Assembly (NCBI GenBank): GCA_022448425.1
Contig: JAKVCY010000009.1
Span: 18,984 to 82,983 of the forward strand
Origin: Thalassotalea sp.
Lineage (GTDB): Bacteria > Pseudomonadota > Gammaproteobacteria > Enterobacterales > Alteromonadaceae
DNA: 64,000 nucleotides
Direction of reading: 5' to 3'
Shown here: positions 18,112 to 27,320 of the stretch, in pieces
How positions within the stretch are numbered: the first letter of the stretch is position 1
Layout of the letters: the number at the start of each line of letters is the position of its first letter
Notes under the pieces: model-generated
What the model saw: the letters and a program-made list of their open reading frames with translations, nothing else
The model's database searches: none
What the model was told of the DNA's origin: nothing
Translations under genes and position numbers: made by a program

Positions 18112-18473
18112 TGTTTGTTTTTGTTCCTTTTAGATGTCTGCGTTTGAGTCTAACGATTTATGCACCGAGATTAAAGCGTATCTTCAATCTCACGAATAGA
18201 TAAAGTGCGCAAAAAAAATTTATAATTTATACGCGCTTAAAGCAAAATCCTCATTGGATTGTGCGCAATATTTGTTTAATATTTGTTCTTTGCTTATCGT
18301 TGGATTCGCCTCGCTTGGACTGAATACCTTGATTGCTCGGTCTTATTAGCTAATTGTCAATTATCCAACTGCAAACTGTTTTTTATTGGTCTCAGCATAT
18401 ACCACCATTATGGATAAACACGTATACTGACGCCAATTTTGAAGTAACTATAATAATTCTATAAGGAAGTACC
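18112..18473. other. Divergent intergenic region inside the polysaccharide locus
   Basis: 362 nt without a gene, between the leftward sugar phosphotransferase and the rightward export block. It holds an 11-nt-spaced direct repeat of AATATTTGTT (18267-18276 and 18278-18287) and a good promoter for the right-hand genes. Divergent control of initiation and export is likely here. Confidence 0.65.
18427..18454 (+). promoter_or_regulatory. Probable sigma-70 promoter of the export block
   Basis: CTGACG (18427-18432), a 16-nt spacer, then a perfect TATAAT (18449-18454), about 20 nt before the ATG of the outer-membrane barrel gene. AAGGAAG follows as ribosome-binding site. Confidence 0.55.
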
Positions 18474-19757
18474 ATGCGCACACCTGCTAAAGTCGCTTTG
18501 TTAAGCCTGTGCATTGCAAATTCTACTTTGGCCTCTTCATTCAACGAAGATGAAAGAGATGATCAAAGTATTCCTGTCGGTGGCATGTTGCTAACTCCTT
18601 TCCTTAAATTAGAACAGCGCTATGACAGCAACGTTGCTTCGTCAAATCTTGATGACGTAAATTCGTGGGCAACCATCTTTCAGCCTAATGTTAAATTGAC
18701 CAAAGAATTTGGTGAGTTTGGCAAGCATAATTTCGAGATCGACTGGGTATTTACACATGGTGCGTATCATGCTGCACAAGAGGACAACTACAACGATCAC
18801 AACTTATCTGGAAAGTTAAACTACGAAATATCGCAACGCCATCGCTTAATGTTCCAAGGTGGTTATCTGGATGCTCATGAGGAGCGTGGTAGTCGTTTCT
18901 CAATTGGTACAGGAGATGGGCTTGAAGAGCCAGACACTTATGAGCAGGTTTTTGCGACAGTGCAATATACATTTGGCGCGCTAGAAGCTGACATGCGAAT
19001 AGAATTAGAAGCGGGTTACTTAGACAATGATTATCGCAGTGTTTTTGTTGAAAGCGTTGAAACAGGTGAACTATACGATAACACCGCGGCTCGCGATCGT
19101 GCGACCTCTGAATATGGTGGTAAATTCTATTATCGCGCCGGAAGTGCCACCGACATTACGTTAGAAGCATGGCACACTAATTACAACTATGATTTCGCGC
19201 CTCGTCCGTCAGAAGAGTTATCAAGTGAAGAACAACGCATCTTTATTGGTGCTGAGTGGGAGGCTACCGCACTAACGACTGGCTTTGCAAAAGTCGGCTA
19301 CAAAGAAAAAGATTTTGATAATGCCGCTTACAATAATTTCTACAACCTAGAGTGGGAAGCAGAAGTCACTTGGGAGCCGAAAACTTATTCTCGCTTTATC
19401 TTTAATACGGGCCGCAGCATTGAAGAAACAAATGGCGAAGGTTTCTTCTTTGAAAACTCTGTAGGTTCGGGTTACGTAATTAATAGTACACAGCAATCGA
19501 TTGAATGGCGTCATGAATGGCTTGAACGCTTTAGTACCAAGCTACTCTATGCCGATATCAAGGACATTTACAATGGCGAAGAGGGTACTATACGTACTGA
19601 CGATAACACCACTGCAAATGTTACATTCTATTACGATATGAATTACTGGTTGAGCTTCTCTTTAGAGTATATTTACACTGAACGTGATAGTTCGCGTGAT
19701 TTTCTGAACTATGACCGAGACTTGGTGACACTTGGTGTACGCATCGCGTTATACTAA
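18474..19757 (+). CDS. Outer-membrane beta-barrel protein of the polysaccharide locus (VpsM-like position)
   Basis: 427 residues with a signal peptide (MRTPAKVALLSLCIANSTLA). The rest has about eighteen amphipathic strands rich in Tyr, Trp and acidic residues, such as LEAWHTNYNYDFAPRP. It ends in RDLVTLGVRIALY with a C-terminal aromatic, as expected for Bam-assembled barrels. It resembles the BBP2-type barrels found beside Wza/Wzc genes. Its place, directly before the Wza-like and Wzc-like genes, matches vpsM in the Vibrio vps-II operon. Probable role: passage or anchoring of the polysaccharide at the outer membrane. Confidence 0.8.
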   Translation: MRTPAKVALLSLCIANSTLASSFNEDERDDQSIPVGGMLLTPFLKLEQRYDSNVASSNLDDVNSWATIFQPNVKLTKEFGEFGKHNFEIDWVFTHGAYHAAQEDNYNDHNLSGKLNYEISQRHRLMFQGGYLDAHEERGSRFSIGTGDGLEEPDTYEQVFATVQYTFGALEADMRIELEAGYLDNDYRSVFVESVETGELYDNTAARDRATSEYGGKFYYRAGSATDITLEAWHTNYNYDFAPRPSEELSSEEQRIFIGAEWEATALTTGFAKVGYKEKDFDNAAYNNFYNLEWEAEVTWEPKTYSRFIFNTGRSIEETNGEGFFFENSVGSGYVINSTQQSIEWRHEWLERFSTKLLYADIKDIYNGEEGTIRTDDNTTANVTFYYDMNYWLSFSLEYIYTERDSSRDFLNYDRDLVTLGVRIALY

Positions 19758-19813
19758 GTAATACGGGCAAATTAATTGTTTGCTAAGCAGCTAACTTCTT
19801 GGGTAACCAAATT

Positions 19814-20347
19814 ATGTTTAAGCTTATAAAGTTGATGTTATGCATCGCTACTTACTGTGTAATATTTCCAACTCAGGCATATTCAACAGATGAATATCGT
19901 TTAGGTGCGGGGGATACGATTAAGATCACAGTATTTGGTCAACAAGATTTATCCATTGAAACCATGTTGGATGATAGTGGTAAGATTGACTACCCGTTCT
20001 TAGGACAGATTCAAGCTTCCGGCCAAACATTAGAAGAATTTCAGCAGCAGATATACAGTGGTTTGAAAGGTGACTACTTAGTTAGTCCTAACGTTTCAGT
20101 AAGCATTTTGGAATACAGACCGTTTTTTATTGATGGAGAAATCAAAACCCCTGGCGGTTATCCTTTCCAACCAGGTTTAACTGTTAATAAAGCTGTTGCG
20201 CTTGCGGGCGGTTATACAGAAAGGGCGTCACGATCAAAAATCTTCCTTATCCGAAGTAATGATCCTGAGCAAAAGTCAGTTAATGTTGATGGAAATACCT
20301 TATTGCAACCCGGCGATGTTATTACCGTTAAGCAAAGTTATTTCTAG
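19814..20347 (+). CDS. Short Wza-like polysaccharide export protein
   Basis: 177 residues from the ATG at 19814; a TTG five codons earlier (19799) is possible but less likely. Signal peptide MFKLIKLMLCIATYCVIFPT, then a Poly_export domain (YRLGAGDTIKITVFGQQDLS to VSILEYRP) and one SLBB domain (FFIDGEIKTPGGYPFQPGLTV to LQPGDVITVK). There is no lipobox after the signal peptide. At about half the length of E. coli Wza (about 380 residues) it lacks the C-terminal membrane helix, so the outer-membrane step may rely on the barrel protein encoded upstream. It sits 9 nt before the kinase gene. Confidence 0.9.
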   Translation: MFKLIKLMLCIATYCVIFPTQAYSTDEYRLGAGDTIKITVFGQQDLSIETMLDDSGKIDYPFLGQIQASGQTLEEFQQQIYSGLKGDYLVSPNVSVSILEYRPFFIDGEIKTPGGYPFQPGLTVNKAVALAGGYTERASRSKIFLIRSNDPEQKSVNVDGNTLLQPGDVITVKQSYF

Positions 20348-20355
20348 GTCGAGTT

Positions 20356-22623
20356 ATGAGTTTATCTGTTTTGCCACCTGAAAAACCTAGTTTAGTCCAA
20401 TCTGAATCGATTGATTTACGTTATTATTTTCGTGTTATTCAAAGAGCAAAATGGCAAGTATTTGCGTTAGCTTTTTTGATGACAACACTGGCGAGTATTG
20501 TCGTATTTTCAATCACGCCTAAATATACTGCATCTGCAACACTGTTAATTCAATCGGAGCAGGCTAACGTAGTCTCGATTGAAGAGGTCTATGGGCTTGA
20601 CGCCAACCGCAAAGAATACTTGTATACTCAATTTGAGATACTAAAATCGACCGAAATCGCAGGTCGTGTAGTCGATAGATTGTCACTAACCTCTCACCCT
20701 GAATTAGGTCCTGACCAGCAAACAGTTGGCTTGAATCCTATTGGCTTAATCAAAGAAAACCTTCCATTTATCCAAAAGTCAGAGTACCAACATACTGCTG
20801 AAGAGTTGGCTAATATAAAACGCCGCAAAGTTGTTGATGAATTTATTGGGCGTTTGTCAGTCACTCCAATTCGTAAAACTCAGCTCGTTACACTAGCTTT
20901 TGAATCCGCTTCACCTGAACTCGCTGCTACTGTGGTAAACACGTTAGCAGAGGTCTATATCGAGAGTCATTTAGAAGCCAAAATCGAAATGACGGAGAAA
21001 GCATCTGTTTGGCTTAACAGCCGTTTGTCGACCTTAAAAGATAAATTAGACAGTTCTGAGAAGGCGCTGCAAGAATATCAAAATCAAGAACAGCTTGTAG
21101 ACATTGATGGTGTAAAAAGTTTAGAAGCGAGAGAGTTGCAGACTTTGAATATGCAACTATCTGAAGCGCGACAAAAACTTAAGCAGAATGAGCACATCTT
21201 CCAATTAATACAGGAAAAACAAGGTAATTTATCTCAATTAATTACGCTTCCAGAAGTGCTAAATCACCCATCGATTCAATCGGCGAACGAAGCACTACGT
21301 GCTGTCAATGCAAAAATTTCTGAGCTAAAAGGGGTTTACGGCCCGAAGCACCCAAGAATGATTGCTGCTCAATTAGAATTAGAGTCGGTAGAGGCTAATT
21401 TAAACTCTCAAATTCGCATATTAGTCTCTGGTATTAACAATGAATATCGAGCGGCTCAGGCACAAGTTGATAGTCTCACAGTCTCGGTTAAAGAGAAGGG
21501 TAACCGTTATCGTGAGCTTTCTGTGTTAGACAATAAGCAGCAGGAATTAAAACGAGAAGTAGAAAGTAATCAATATCTTTACGATGCATTTTTTACCCGC
21601 CTCAAAGAAACAAAAGAGGTTGGGGAGTTCGAATCAGCGAATGCGAGATTAGTTGACCACGCGTTACCACCACTTAAACCTTCAAACCCCAAGAAAAAGC
21701 TCATTATTGGTTTAGCATTAGCTTTTAGTTTGGTATTGGGTACTTTATTAGCATTTATTACTGAGCTTCTAAACGACGGTATTAGGTCGGTAGAAGATAT
21801 TGAGAACAAACTCCTGCAACGTATGCTTGGACTTGTGCCACTGCAGCCAGTGAAAAAAGGACAACGTTTACCAACAAAAATGTTCTTCGACACGGAAGCC
21901 AATGTTTTTAGCGAATCAATTCGCACTTTACGTACCAGCTTATTGTTGTTGAATATAGAGCACGATGCGAAGGTTATCTCTGTTACTTCGTCTATTCCTC
22001 AAGAGGGTAAAACTACAGTATCAAGCAACTTAGCCTTTGCATTAGCGCAGTTAGAGCGAGTTTTATTGATTGATGCTGATATGCGTCGACCAGCAGTTGC
22101 TAAGAGTTTTGAATTACCGGCTTTTCAGGCTGGCTTGTCTAATATCATCTCCGGCACGCACTCTGTTGCGGAATGTTTGGTTAAAGATGAACAATCAGGT
22201 ATTGATATCATCACTGCGGGGACATTACCACCAAACCCACAAGAGCTTTTAGCCTCAAAGCAATTTGAAGAGTTCTTAGCCAGTGTCAAAGATGATTACG
22301 ATAGAATCGTTATCGATACTGCCCCAACACAGGCGGTTAGTGATGCGATTTTGATCTCAAAACAATGTGACTCGATGGTTTACGTTGTTAAAGCCGATAG
22401 CACTCGAGAGCAGGTGATTAAATCGGGTCTAAGTCGATTAATGGAAGTCGGTGCGCGTATTGATGGTATTGTGCTAAATCAAGTGGATTTGAAGCAAGCT
22501 GCTAAATATGATGAATACACAGGGTATTACGACCAATACGGCTACAACGCGTCACATGCATCGAGCGACCAAATGAGTGAAGCGCAAAGCGTGAAAAACG
22601 CTAAAGAAAGCGCTTCTGCATAG
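20356..22623 (+). CDS. Wzc-like polysaccharide co-polymerase / tyrosine autokinase
   Basis: 755 residues. An N-terminal Wzz domain starts with a membrane helix (about 35-55). A long periplasmic coiled-coil region follows (about 190-420), then a second membrane helix (about 450-470) and a C-terminal BY-kinase. The kinase has Walker A SSIPQEGKTTVSSN (about 543-556), Walker A' LLIDADMRRP and Walker B RIVIDTAP. The tail carries a tyrosine cluster (YDEYTGYYDQYGY) for autophosphorylation. It controls chain length and export with the Wza-like protein. The phosphatase encoded next should remove the phosphates. Confidence 0.93.
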   Translation: MSLSVLPPEKPSLVQSESIDLRYYFRVIQRAKWQVFALAFLMTTLASIVVFSITPKYTASATLLIQSEQANVVSIEEVYGLDANRKEYLYTQFEILKSTEIAGRVVDRLSLTSHPELGPDQQTVGLNPIGLIKENLPFIQKSEYQHTAEELANIKRRKVVDEFIGRLSVTPIRKTQLVTLAFESASPELAATVVNTLAEVYIESHLEAKIEMTEKASVWLNSRLSTLKDKLDSSEKALQEYQNQEQLVDIDGVKSLEARELQTLNMQLSEARQKLKQNEHIFQLIQEKQGNLSQLITLPEVLNHPSIQSANEALRAVNAKISELKGVYGPKHPRMIAAQLELESVEANLNSQIRILVSGINNEYRAAQAQVDSLTVSVKEKGNRYRELSVLDNKQQELKREVESNQYLYDAFFTRLKETKEVGEFESANARLVDHALPPLKPSNPKKKLIIGLALAFSLVLGTLLAFITELLNDGIRSVEDIENKLLQRMLGLVPLQPVKKGQRLPTKMFFDTEANVFSESIRTLRTSLLLLNIEHDAKVISVTSSIPQEGKTTVSSNLAFALAQLERVLLIDADMRRPAVAKSFELPAFQAGLSNIISGTHSVAECLVKDEQSGIDIITAGTLPPNPQELLASKQFEEFLASVKDDYDRIVIDTAPTQAVSDAILISKQCDSMVYVVKADSTREQVIKSGLSRLMEVGARIDGIVLNQVDLKQAAKYDEYTGYYDQYGYNASHASSDQMSEAQSVKNAKESASA

Positions 22624-22636
22624 TGGTAGCAGAGCC

Positions 22637-23371
22637 ATGATTGATTTACACAGTCATATCTTACCGGGACTAGACGACGGTGCCTTGGATATGGCTGAAA
22701 CCCTCACCCTGTTGAGAATAGCCTCCGAGAGCGGTATTACACATATGATGTGTACGCCTCATATTCAGCTTGGACGATTTGATAATAACCTCGCAAATAT
22801 TAGCAATGCATTCGAGCAAGTCACTGAGAATCTAGAAAGTAGTGGCATTGGTATTAAGTTAGCATTTGCTGCAGAGGTTAGAATTTGCCCTGAAATTATG
22901 CTGTTGGCCAAGCAGAGCACACTGCCCTTTATCGGCACTTGGCAAGGCAAAGATGTATTATTACTTGAGCTACCACATAGTCATATCCCTGCCGGTACAG
23001 AACAGCTAATTAAGTGGCTAAAAAATAACGACATAATGCCGATGATTGCGCATCCTGAGCGCAATCGAGATATTCTTGCCGATCGCAAAAAACTACAGCA
23101 ATTAACGAAGTTGGATTGTTTATTTCAACTGACAGCATCGTCGATTTGTGGTGATTTTGGCGAAGATGCTCGAGCTATCGCACTTGAGATGATAGCAAAT
23201 GAACAAGCGACAATAATTGCGACCGATACGCATAATGTTAAGCGTCGACCTCCGAAGCTAAAAGACGCAAAAGATATTGTAACTGAGCAGTTTAGCGAAC
23301 AACTGGCTCAGCAGTTAGTTCACGATATGCCATGGCGAATCAGTGCTGATAAATTTTCAGTGGTTTCATAA
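22637..23371 (+). CDS. CpsB/CapC-type PHP tyrosine-protein phosphatase
   Basis: 244 residues with a PHP-domain metal site: DLHSHILPGLDDG (His5, His7), CTPH, the acidic EVRI segment, MIAHPERNRDI and ATDTHNVKRRPP. This family dephosphorylates BY-kinases of capsule and exopolysaccharide systems using Mn or similar metals. It starts 13 nt after the kinase stop. It is mostly known from Firmicutes but also occurs in marine Alteromonadales, where it replaces the low-molecular-weight phosphatase Wzb. Confidence 0.9.
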   Translation: MIDLHSHILPGLDDGALDMAETLTLLRIASESGITHMMCTPHIQLGRFDNNLANISNAFEQVTENLESSGIGIKLAFAAEVRICPEIMLLAKQSTLPFIGTWQGKDVLLLELPHSHIPAGTEQLIKWLKNNDIMPMIAHPERNRDILADRKKLQQLTKLDCLFQLTASSICGDFGEDARAIALEMIANEQATIIATDTHNVKRRPPKLKDAKDIVTEQFSEQLAQQLVHDMPWRISADKFSVVS

Positions 23372-23392
23372 GCGAGCTTTTGGTGTGATTCG

Positions 23393-24136
23393 ATGAACAG
23401 CATAGTTACAACGCCACCCGCTAAATCATTATTCAATAAGTTAGTGTTAGTTACACTGGCTGTCATATGCTGTTTTGGGGCACTCAAAGCGTATAATTTG
23501 GGCACTGCCAATCTCGCCTTTTACCGAGCACATCAAATCGTCGAGTACTGGCAAGAACAGCAAAAAGTCAGTAACGACGCAGATTATCAGGTTGCGCTTG
23601 ATAGCATGTTGGATGCGACGCAAAAACACCCAAACAATCCTCAATATTTGATCACATTGGGCTTGGTCTATGAGTGGGGTGGTTTGCAAGCCATTAGCCA
23701 AAATAAGAGCGCTGAACCGTATTTCCGACAAGCAGAGCAAGCTTACTTAACTGCGGTACACTATCGCCCAACTTGGCCTGGAACATGGGCAACATTAGCT
23801 ATTTTAAAGTGGCGGTTGGGCGAGATTGACGACGAAATGATTTCTTACCTGCAATTGGCTGATAAATTTGGAGAAAATACACCGCAAGTTCACAGTGCTT
23901 GGGTTGATCTGGGGTTCTTACTTTATAAAACTAAAAGTCCATTTATAGCAAAAGTCATAAATGACGTTCGCAAGCACTTGGCGTCAATGTTGGCTAATCC
24001 GAAAACAACGTCTGAAGCCATTGATATTGCGAAGCGGCATGGTGCTGAGCGCTTAGCATGCAGTTGGGCAATGAGCAGCGACAAATTAACAGAAGATAGA
24101 AAAGAAGCCGTTTGCCGTCTACTGACATCTAGCTAG
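23393..24136 (+). CDS. VpsP-like membrane-anchored TPR protein
   Basis: 247 residues. One N-terminal membrane helix (about 17-38) and a periplasmic helical part with TPR-like segments: DSMLDATQKHPNNPQYLITLGLVYEWGG and AYLTAVHYRPTWPGTWATLAILKWRLG. Position after the kinase/phosphatase pair, and this layout, fit the VpsP-type polysaccharide biosynthesis proteins of Vibrio and relatives, whose exact role is unclear. A periplasmic scaffold for the export complex is plausible. It is the last gene of the locus. Confidence 0.7.
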   Translation: MNSIVTTPPAKSLFNKLVLVTLAVICCFGALKAYNLGTANLAFYRAHQIVEYWQEQQKVSNDADYQVALDSMLDATQKHPNNPQYLITLGLVYEWGGLQAISQNKSAEPYFRQAEQAYLTAVHYRPTWPGTWATLAILKWRLGEIDDEMISYLQLADKFGENTPQVHSAWVDLGFLLYKTKSPFIAKVINDVRKHLASMLANPKTTSEAIDIAKRHGAERLACSWAMSSDKLTEDRKEAVCRLLTSS

Positions 24137-24258
24137 ATGCTCAAACAGGCTACGTACACGAACAACTTGTAACATCTTACGTTTATTCTTGCTAGCTTGT
24201 TTGTGTGCAATTCGTTAGCATTGTCGCATGCATTTATACCAGCCAATCATTCTAATTG

Positions 24259-25203
24259 ATGTTAGATTTTCCTGCTTTTCAAGTTATCCAACCGACAACA
24301 AAAACAGACTTTTCTCGCTATTATGCATTCCGCTGGAAAATGCTGAGGGAACCGTGGCAGCAAGCGCAAGGTAGTGAAATTGATGAACTAGAATCTCAAT
24401 CCATTCACCGAATGATATTGAACGATGCAGGAGGCGTTATAGGTGTTGGTCGTCTGCACAAAACTTCGCAATATCAAGGGCAGATTCGTTACATGGCGGT
24501 TTCTAATGACTATCAAGGCAAGGGCTTAGGACGATTAATCATTGATGCGCTGGAGTGTGCAGCCGTTCGGCATGGTGTTAAAGAAATAACGCTTAACGCA
24601 CGTGAAGTCGCGGTAGATTTTTATCTGCGCCTTGGTTACGAGCATATTGAAAAATCTCATTTGCTGTATGGTGAAATTCAGCATTATCTGATGCATAAAG
24701 AGCTATCAGAAGATAGCGATTCTTATGTAGTCGAAAGCGGTGATCTAACCAAAACGTGGCACGAAACTATTCCGATGAGCAAAGCCATGAACTTGCAGGT
24801 AGGTCATTTCGATGGAGATGAGTTATTTACAAGTTGTGAGCTATCATTTAATAAGAACCTGCATAATACTATGTTTGCTGGCAGTATTTATACTTTGGCA
24901 ACACTTACGGGTTGGGCGTGGGTTTACATGTTGTTGAATAAATACAATATTAATGGAGATATTGTGCTTGCCAATGCCGATATCAAATATCTCGCACCTA
25001 TAGAAGGTTGCGGAGTAGGCTATACTGGCAAAGAACTCCTTGGCACTGATGAGACTGCATTTACGAAGAAGTTAATTTCTAAAGGGCGCTCAACTTTATC
25101 GCTAACAGTTAATGTGATGTCTGGTGATATGAAAGCCGCGACATTTGTTGGTAAATTTGCGGTGATAGCCACCATTCCGTCAAAAGCAGATATCTCTGTT
25201 TAA
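24259..25203 (+). CDS. GNAT acetyltransferase fused to a YiiD-type hot-dog thioesterase
   Basis: 314 residues from the ATG at 24259 (a TTG lies one codon before). Residues 1-150 are a GNAT domain with the acetyl-CoA loop MAVSNDYQGKGLGRLII and the end of the fold LNAREVAVDFYLRLGY. Residues about 165-310 are the YiiD_C hot-dog domain (SKAMNLQVGHFDG, NLHNTMFAGSIYTLATLTGWAW). This two-domain layout is that of E. coli YiiD, which I recall being linked to malonyl-ACP decarboxylation and the start of fatty acid synthesis. That function is transferred knowledge, not seen here. It stands alone after the polysaccharide locus. Confidence 0.85.
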   Translation: MLDFPAFQVIQPTTKTDFSRYYAFRWKMLREPWQQAQGSEIDELESQSIHRMILNDAGGVIGVGRLHKTSQYQGQIRYMAVSNDYQGKGLGRLIIDALECAAVRHGVKEITLNAREVAVDFYLRLGYEHIEKSHLLYGEIQHYLMHKELSEDSDSYVVESGDLTKTWHETIPMSKAMNLQVGHFDGDELFTSCELSFNKNLHNTMFAGSIYTLATLTGWAWVYMLLNKYNINGDIVLANADIKYLAPIEGCGVGYTGKELLGTDETAFTKKLISKGRSTLSLTVNVMSGDMKAATFVGKFAVIATIPSKADISV

Positions 25204-25218
25204 CTCCAGGTCTTTATA

Positions 25219-26133
25219 ATGAACAATCTAGAAATGGGGATTGAGCCAAAGGAAGGGCTGAAAAAAGTCGCTATTATTGGGGGTGGTTGGGCAGGCAAAG
25301 CTTTGGCACAGAGTTTGACGCAAGATGGTATTAGCGTTGTTGCAACTACGCGTAGTCGGGATAATTTCCCTAACTTGGTTGAAGTTGGGTGTCAGCCCGT
25401 TGAATTTGAACTCCCACTGAGTGCAGGTGAAGAGTGCAATTGGCTGGATGGCAGCGATGCCATGATCATAGCTATTACGCCTCAGTTTAAACAAGGCACC
25501 CATGACTATAACGTGAAAGTTGCACAACTAACTGAGCTTGCAGTCCAACATGGGGTTAAGCATGTGGTAATGCTATCTAGTACAGGAGTTTACCAAGGCA
25601 CAGCTGGCCAAGTGACTGAGGTTACGTCGTTAGACTTATCTATCAACAAAGTAGAATTACTTGCGCAAGCAGAACAGGCCGTGCTTTCTAGCGTGGCAAA
25701 TTCATCTGCTTTTGAAAACGACGTAGATAAGTCAAACTGTCGAAACCAAAAAGCAACGGTTTTAAGATTAGCTGGTCTAGTGGGCCCCAACAGACATCCG
25801 TCAAGGTTCATGTTGGGTAAACAGGAGGTGCCAAATGCGTACACGCCGATCAATTTGGTTCATCAGGCAGATGTTGTTGGCGCAATTCGTTTGGTATTGT
25901 CAGGTACTGTTGGACGTAAATCGGCAGAAGTGTATAACGTTGTCAGTGATACACATCCTACACGCAAGGATTTTTACCAGCTCGCCTGTCAACAACTAAG
26001 CTTAGAGGCTCCAACCTTTAATGAAGAACAAGAGTCATCAAAGAGAATAGTCTTAGGTGATAAAATTCAACAAGCAGGTCTGGTATTATCATATCCTGAC
26101 CTAATGAAGTGGCTTACTCAGCCTAACACATAG
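25219..26133 (+). CDS. NAD(P)-binding SDR/epimerase-like protein (YeeZ-like)
   Basis: 304 residues. The N-terminal dinucleotide-binding motif IIGGGWAGKALAQ is followed by VVATTRS, a LSSTGVYQG segment and a C-terminal region with HQADVVGAIRLV and YNVVSD, as in atypical extended SDRs of the YeeZ type. The usual Tyr-x3-Lys is not obvious, as is common in this group. Substrate unknown. It starts 15 nt after the acetyltransferase-thioesterase gene and is probably co-transcribed with it. Confidence 0.75.
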   Translation: MNNLEMGIEPKEGLKKVAIIGGGWAGKALAQSLTQDGISVVATTRSRDNFPNLVEVGCQPVEFELPLSAGEECNWLDGSDAMIIAITPQFKQGTHDYNVKVAQLTELAVQHGVKHVVMLSSTGVYQGTAGQVTEVTSLDLSINKVELLAQAEQAVLSSVANSSAFENDVDKSNCRNQKATVLRLAGLVGPNRHPSRFMLGKQEVPNAYTPINLVHQADVVGAIRLVLSGTVGRKSAEVYNVVSDTHPTRKDFYQLACQQLSLEAPTFNEEQESSKRIVLGDKIQQAGLVLSYPDLMKWLTQPNT

Positions 26134-26167
26134 CAAGCACGTAAAAAACGAGATAACGTCGCCAAAA

Positions 26168-26464
26168 ATGAATAAGCCTTTCTCCACCAAAATACTTGTA
26201 TTTGTCGTTATCCTAATTCACGTCACGCTCTTGGATTTCATGTTTGTGAATAGTAATGGCTTAGTTTTATTGCCTGAGAAGAATCTGCAACTACAAACCG
26301 TGGTGGTACATATCGCGATAGCGCTAGTGACAACACTGGCTTACTGGTTTACCGAAAAGGTGAGTAGTCAAGATGGCAAGACTCGTATAAAGGTTAAAGA
26401 GCCAATGCTAATGCTACTCTCTGTTGGCATGGCCATTAGCATTGGATACCTATTATTGGTGTAG
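26168..26464 (+). CDS. Small three-helix membrane protein, unknown function
   Basis: 98 residues, mostly hydrophobic, with three likely membrane helices (about 7-30, 40-60 and 77-97) separated by a charged loop (TEKVSSQDGKTRIKVKEP). I do not recognise a family. It follows the SDR gene by 34 nt on the same strand and may share its transcript. Confidence 0.6.
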   Translation: MNKPFSTKILVFVVILIHVTLLDFMFVNSNGLVLLPEKNLQLQTVVVHIAIALVTTLAYWFTEKVSSQDGKTRIKVKEPMLMLLSVGMAISIGYLLLV

Positions 26465-26495
26465 AAAAGAGCTAACTCTGTACTAACTTTACAAC

Positions 26496-27193
26496 CTACT
26501 GAGAGGTTAAACTCAGCTCACTTGCATTTAGCTTTGCGATAAGCGGTCTTAACACACCTTCTGCGAAAATAGCTGCATACAGTAAGACAAGAATACAGAC
26601 TGCCCAAGAGGCTGCGAATCGCTCTGTGGTCTCCCAGCTGTTTGGGTGTGACAGAATAGCTACCCCACCTGTGATTACTGCAATTAACGCCCCTGCATAT
26701 ACAAAGACTAACTGTTTTGAGTAAATAAAGGCTAAATGTCTATGATAATGATTGGCTGATAAGTCACTCGTAAACAGTAATTTAAATCCCGCAATAGATT
26801 TTACTAAACCATGTGAACCAAATGAGATAACGGTACACGCATACATGAAAAGAGCTAGGAATAAAGCACTCCAAACATCAGCAAACATACCCAAGTCGCC
26901 ACCTAGCATGAACAACATGCCCACGGCGAACACCACGACAACTAAACCAACCACATTTTGCATAATACTTCTCCATTTCCAATAAATTTCGGTGCGTGGG
27001 GATGATTGACTAAGTTGAGCTAAGGGCATGTCTAATGCGCTAGCAATCGCTAATTGGGTCTCTAAAGCGCATTGGCGTCATTCTCTATACGTTGAATTGT
27101 ACGTAAGCTAACACCCGCTGCTTTGGCGGGAACCTCTTGAGACCAGCCGTTTTGTTTTCGGAAGTATTTAATCTTTTCCGGTGAAATTTGCAT
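26496..27193 (-). pseudogene. HTH (XRE)-membrane protein gene split by a frameshift
   Basis: An ATG at 27193 opens a short frame (27062-27193) encoding 43 residues of a helix-turn-helix domain: MQISPEKIKYFRKQNGWSQE, AAGVSLRTIQRIENDANAL, then TAG. The rest of the domain (ALETQLAIASALDMPLAQL) continues at once in another frame. That frame runs into a membrane part starting MQNVVGLVVVVFAVG with four to five hydrophobic segments. A one-base loss near 27064-27072 explains the break. As a unit it would be an XRE-type regulator with a C-terminal membrane domain, about 222 residues. A well-placed GGAG before the ATG at 26963 could still permit translation of the membrane part alone (155 residues). 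A sequencing error is not excluded. Confidence 0.75.
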
Positions 27194-27320
27194 TGTTTGA
27201 TACGCCAAGCCGCAACATCAATTTCCCGAGAGGCAAGGTGCAGTATCCTGTGATGAAACGGAACAAATTGCTTACGACTTTTAAACGACACTTATATGAC
27301 AGTTCTTATACTGCAATAAG

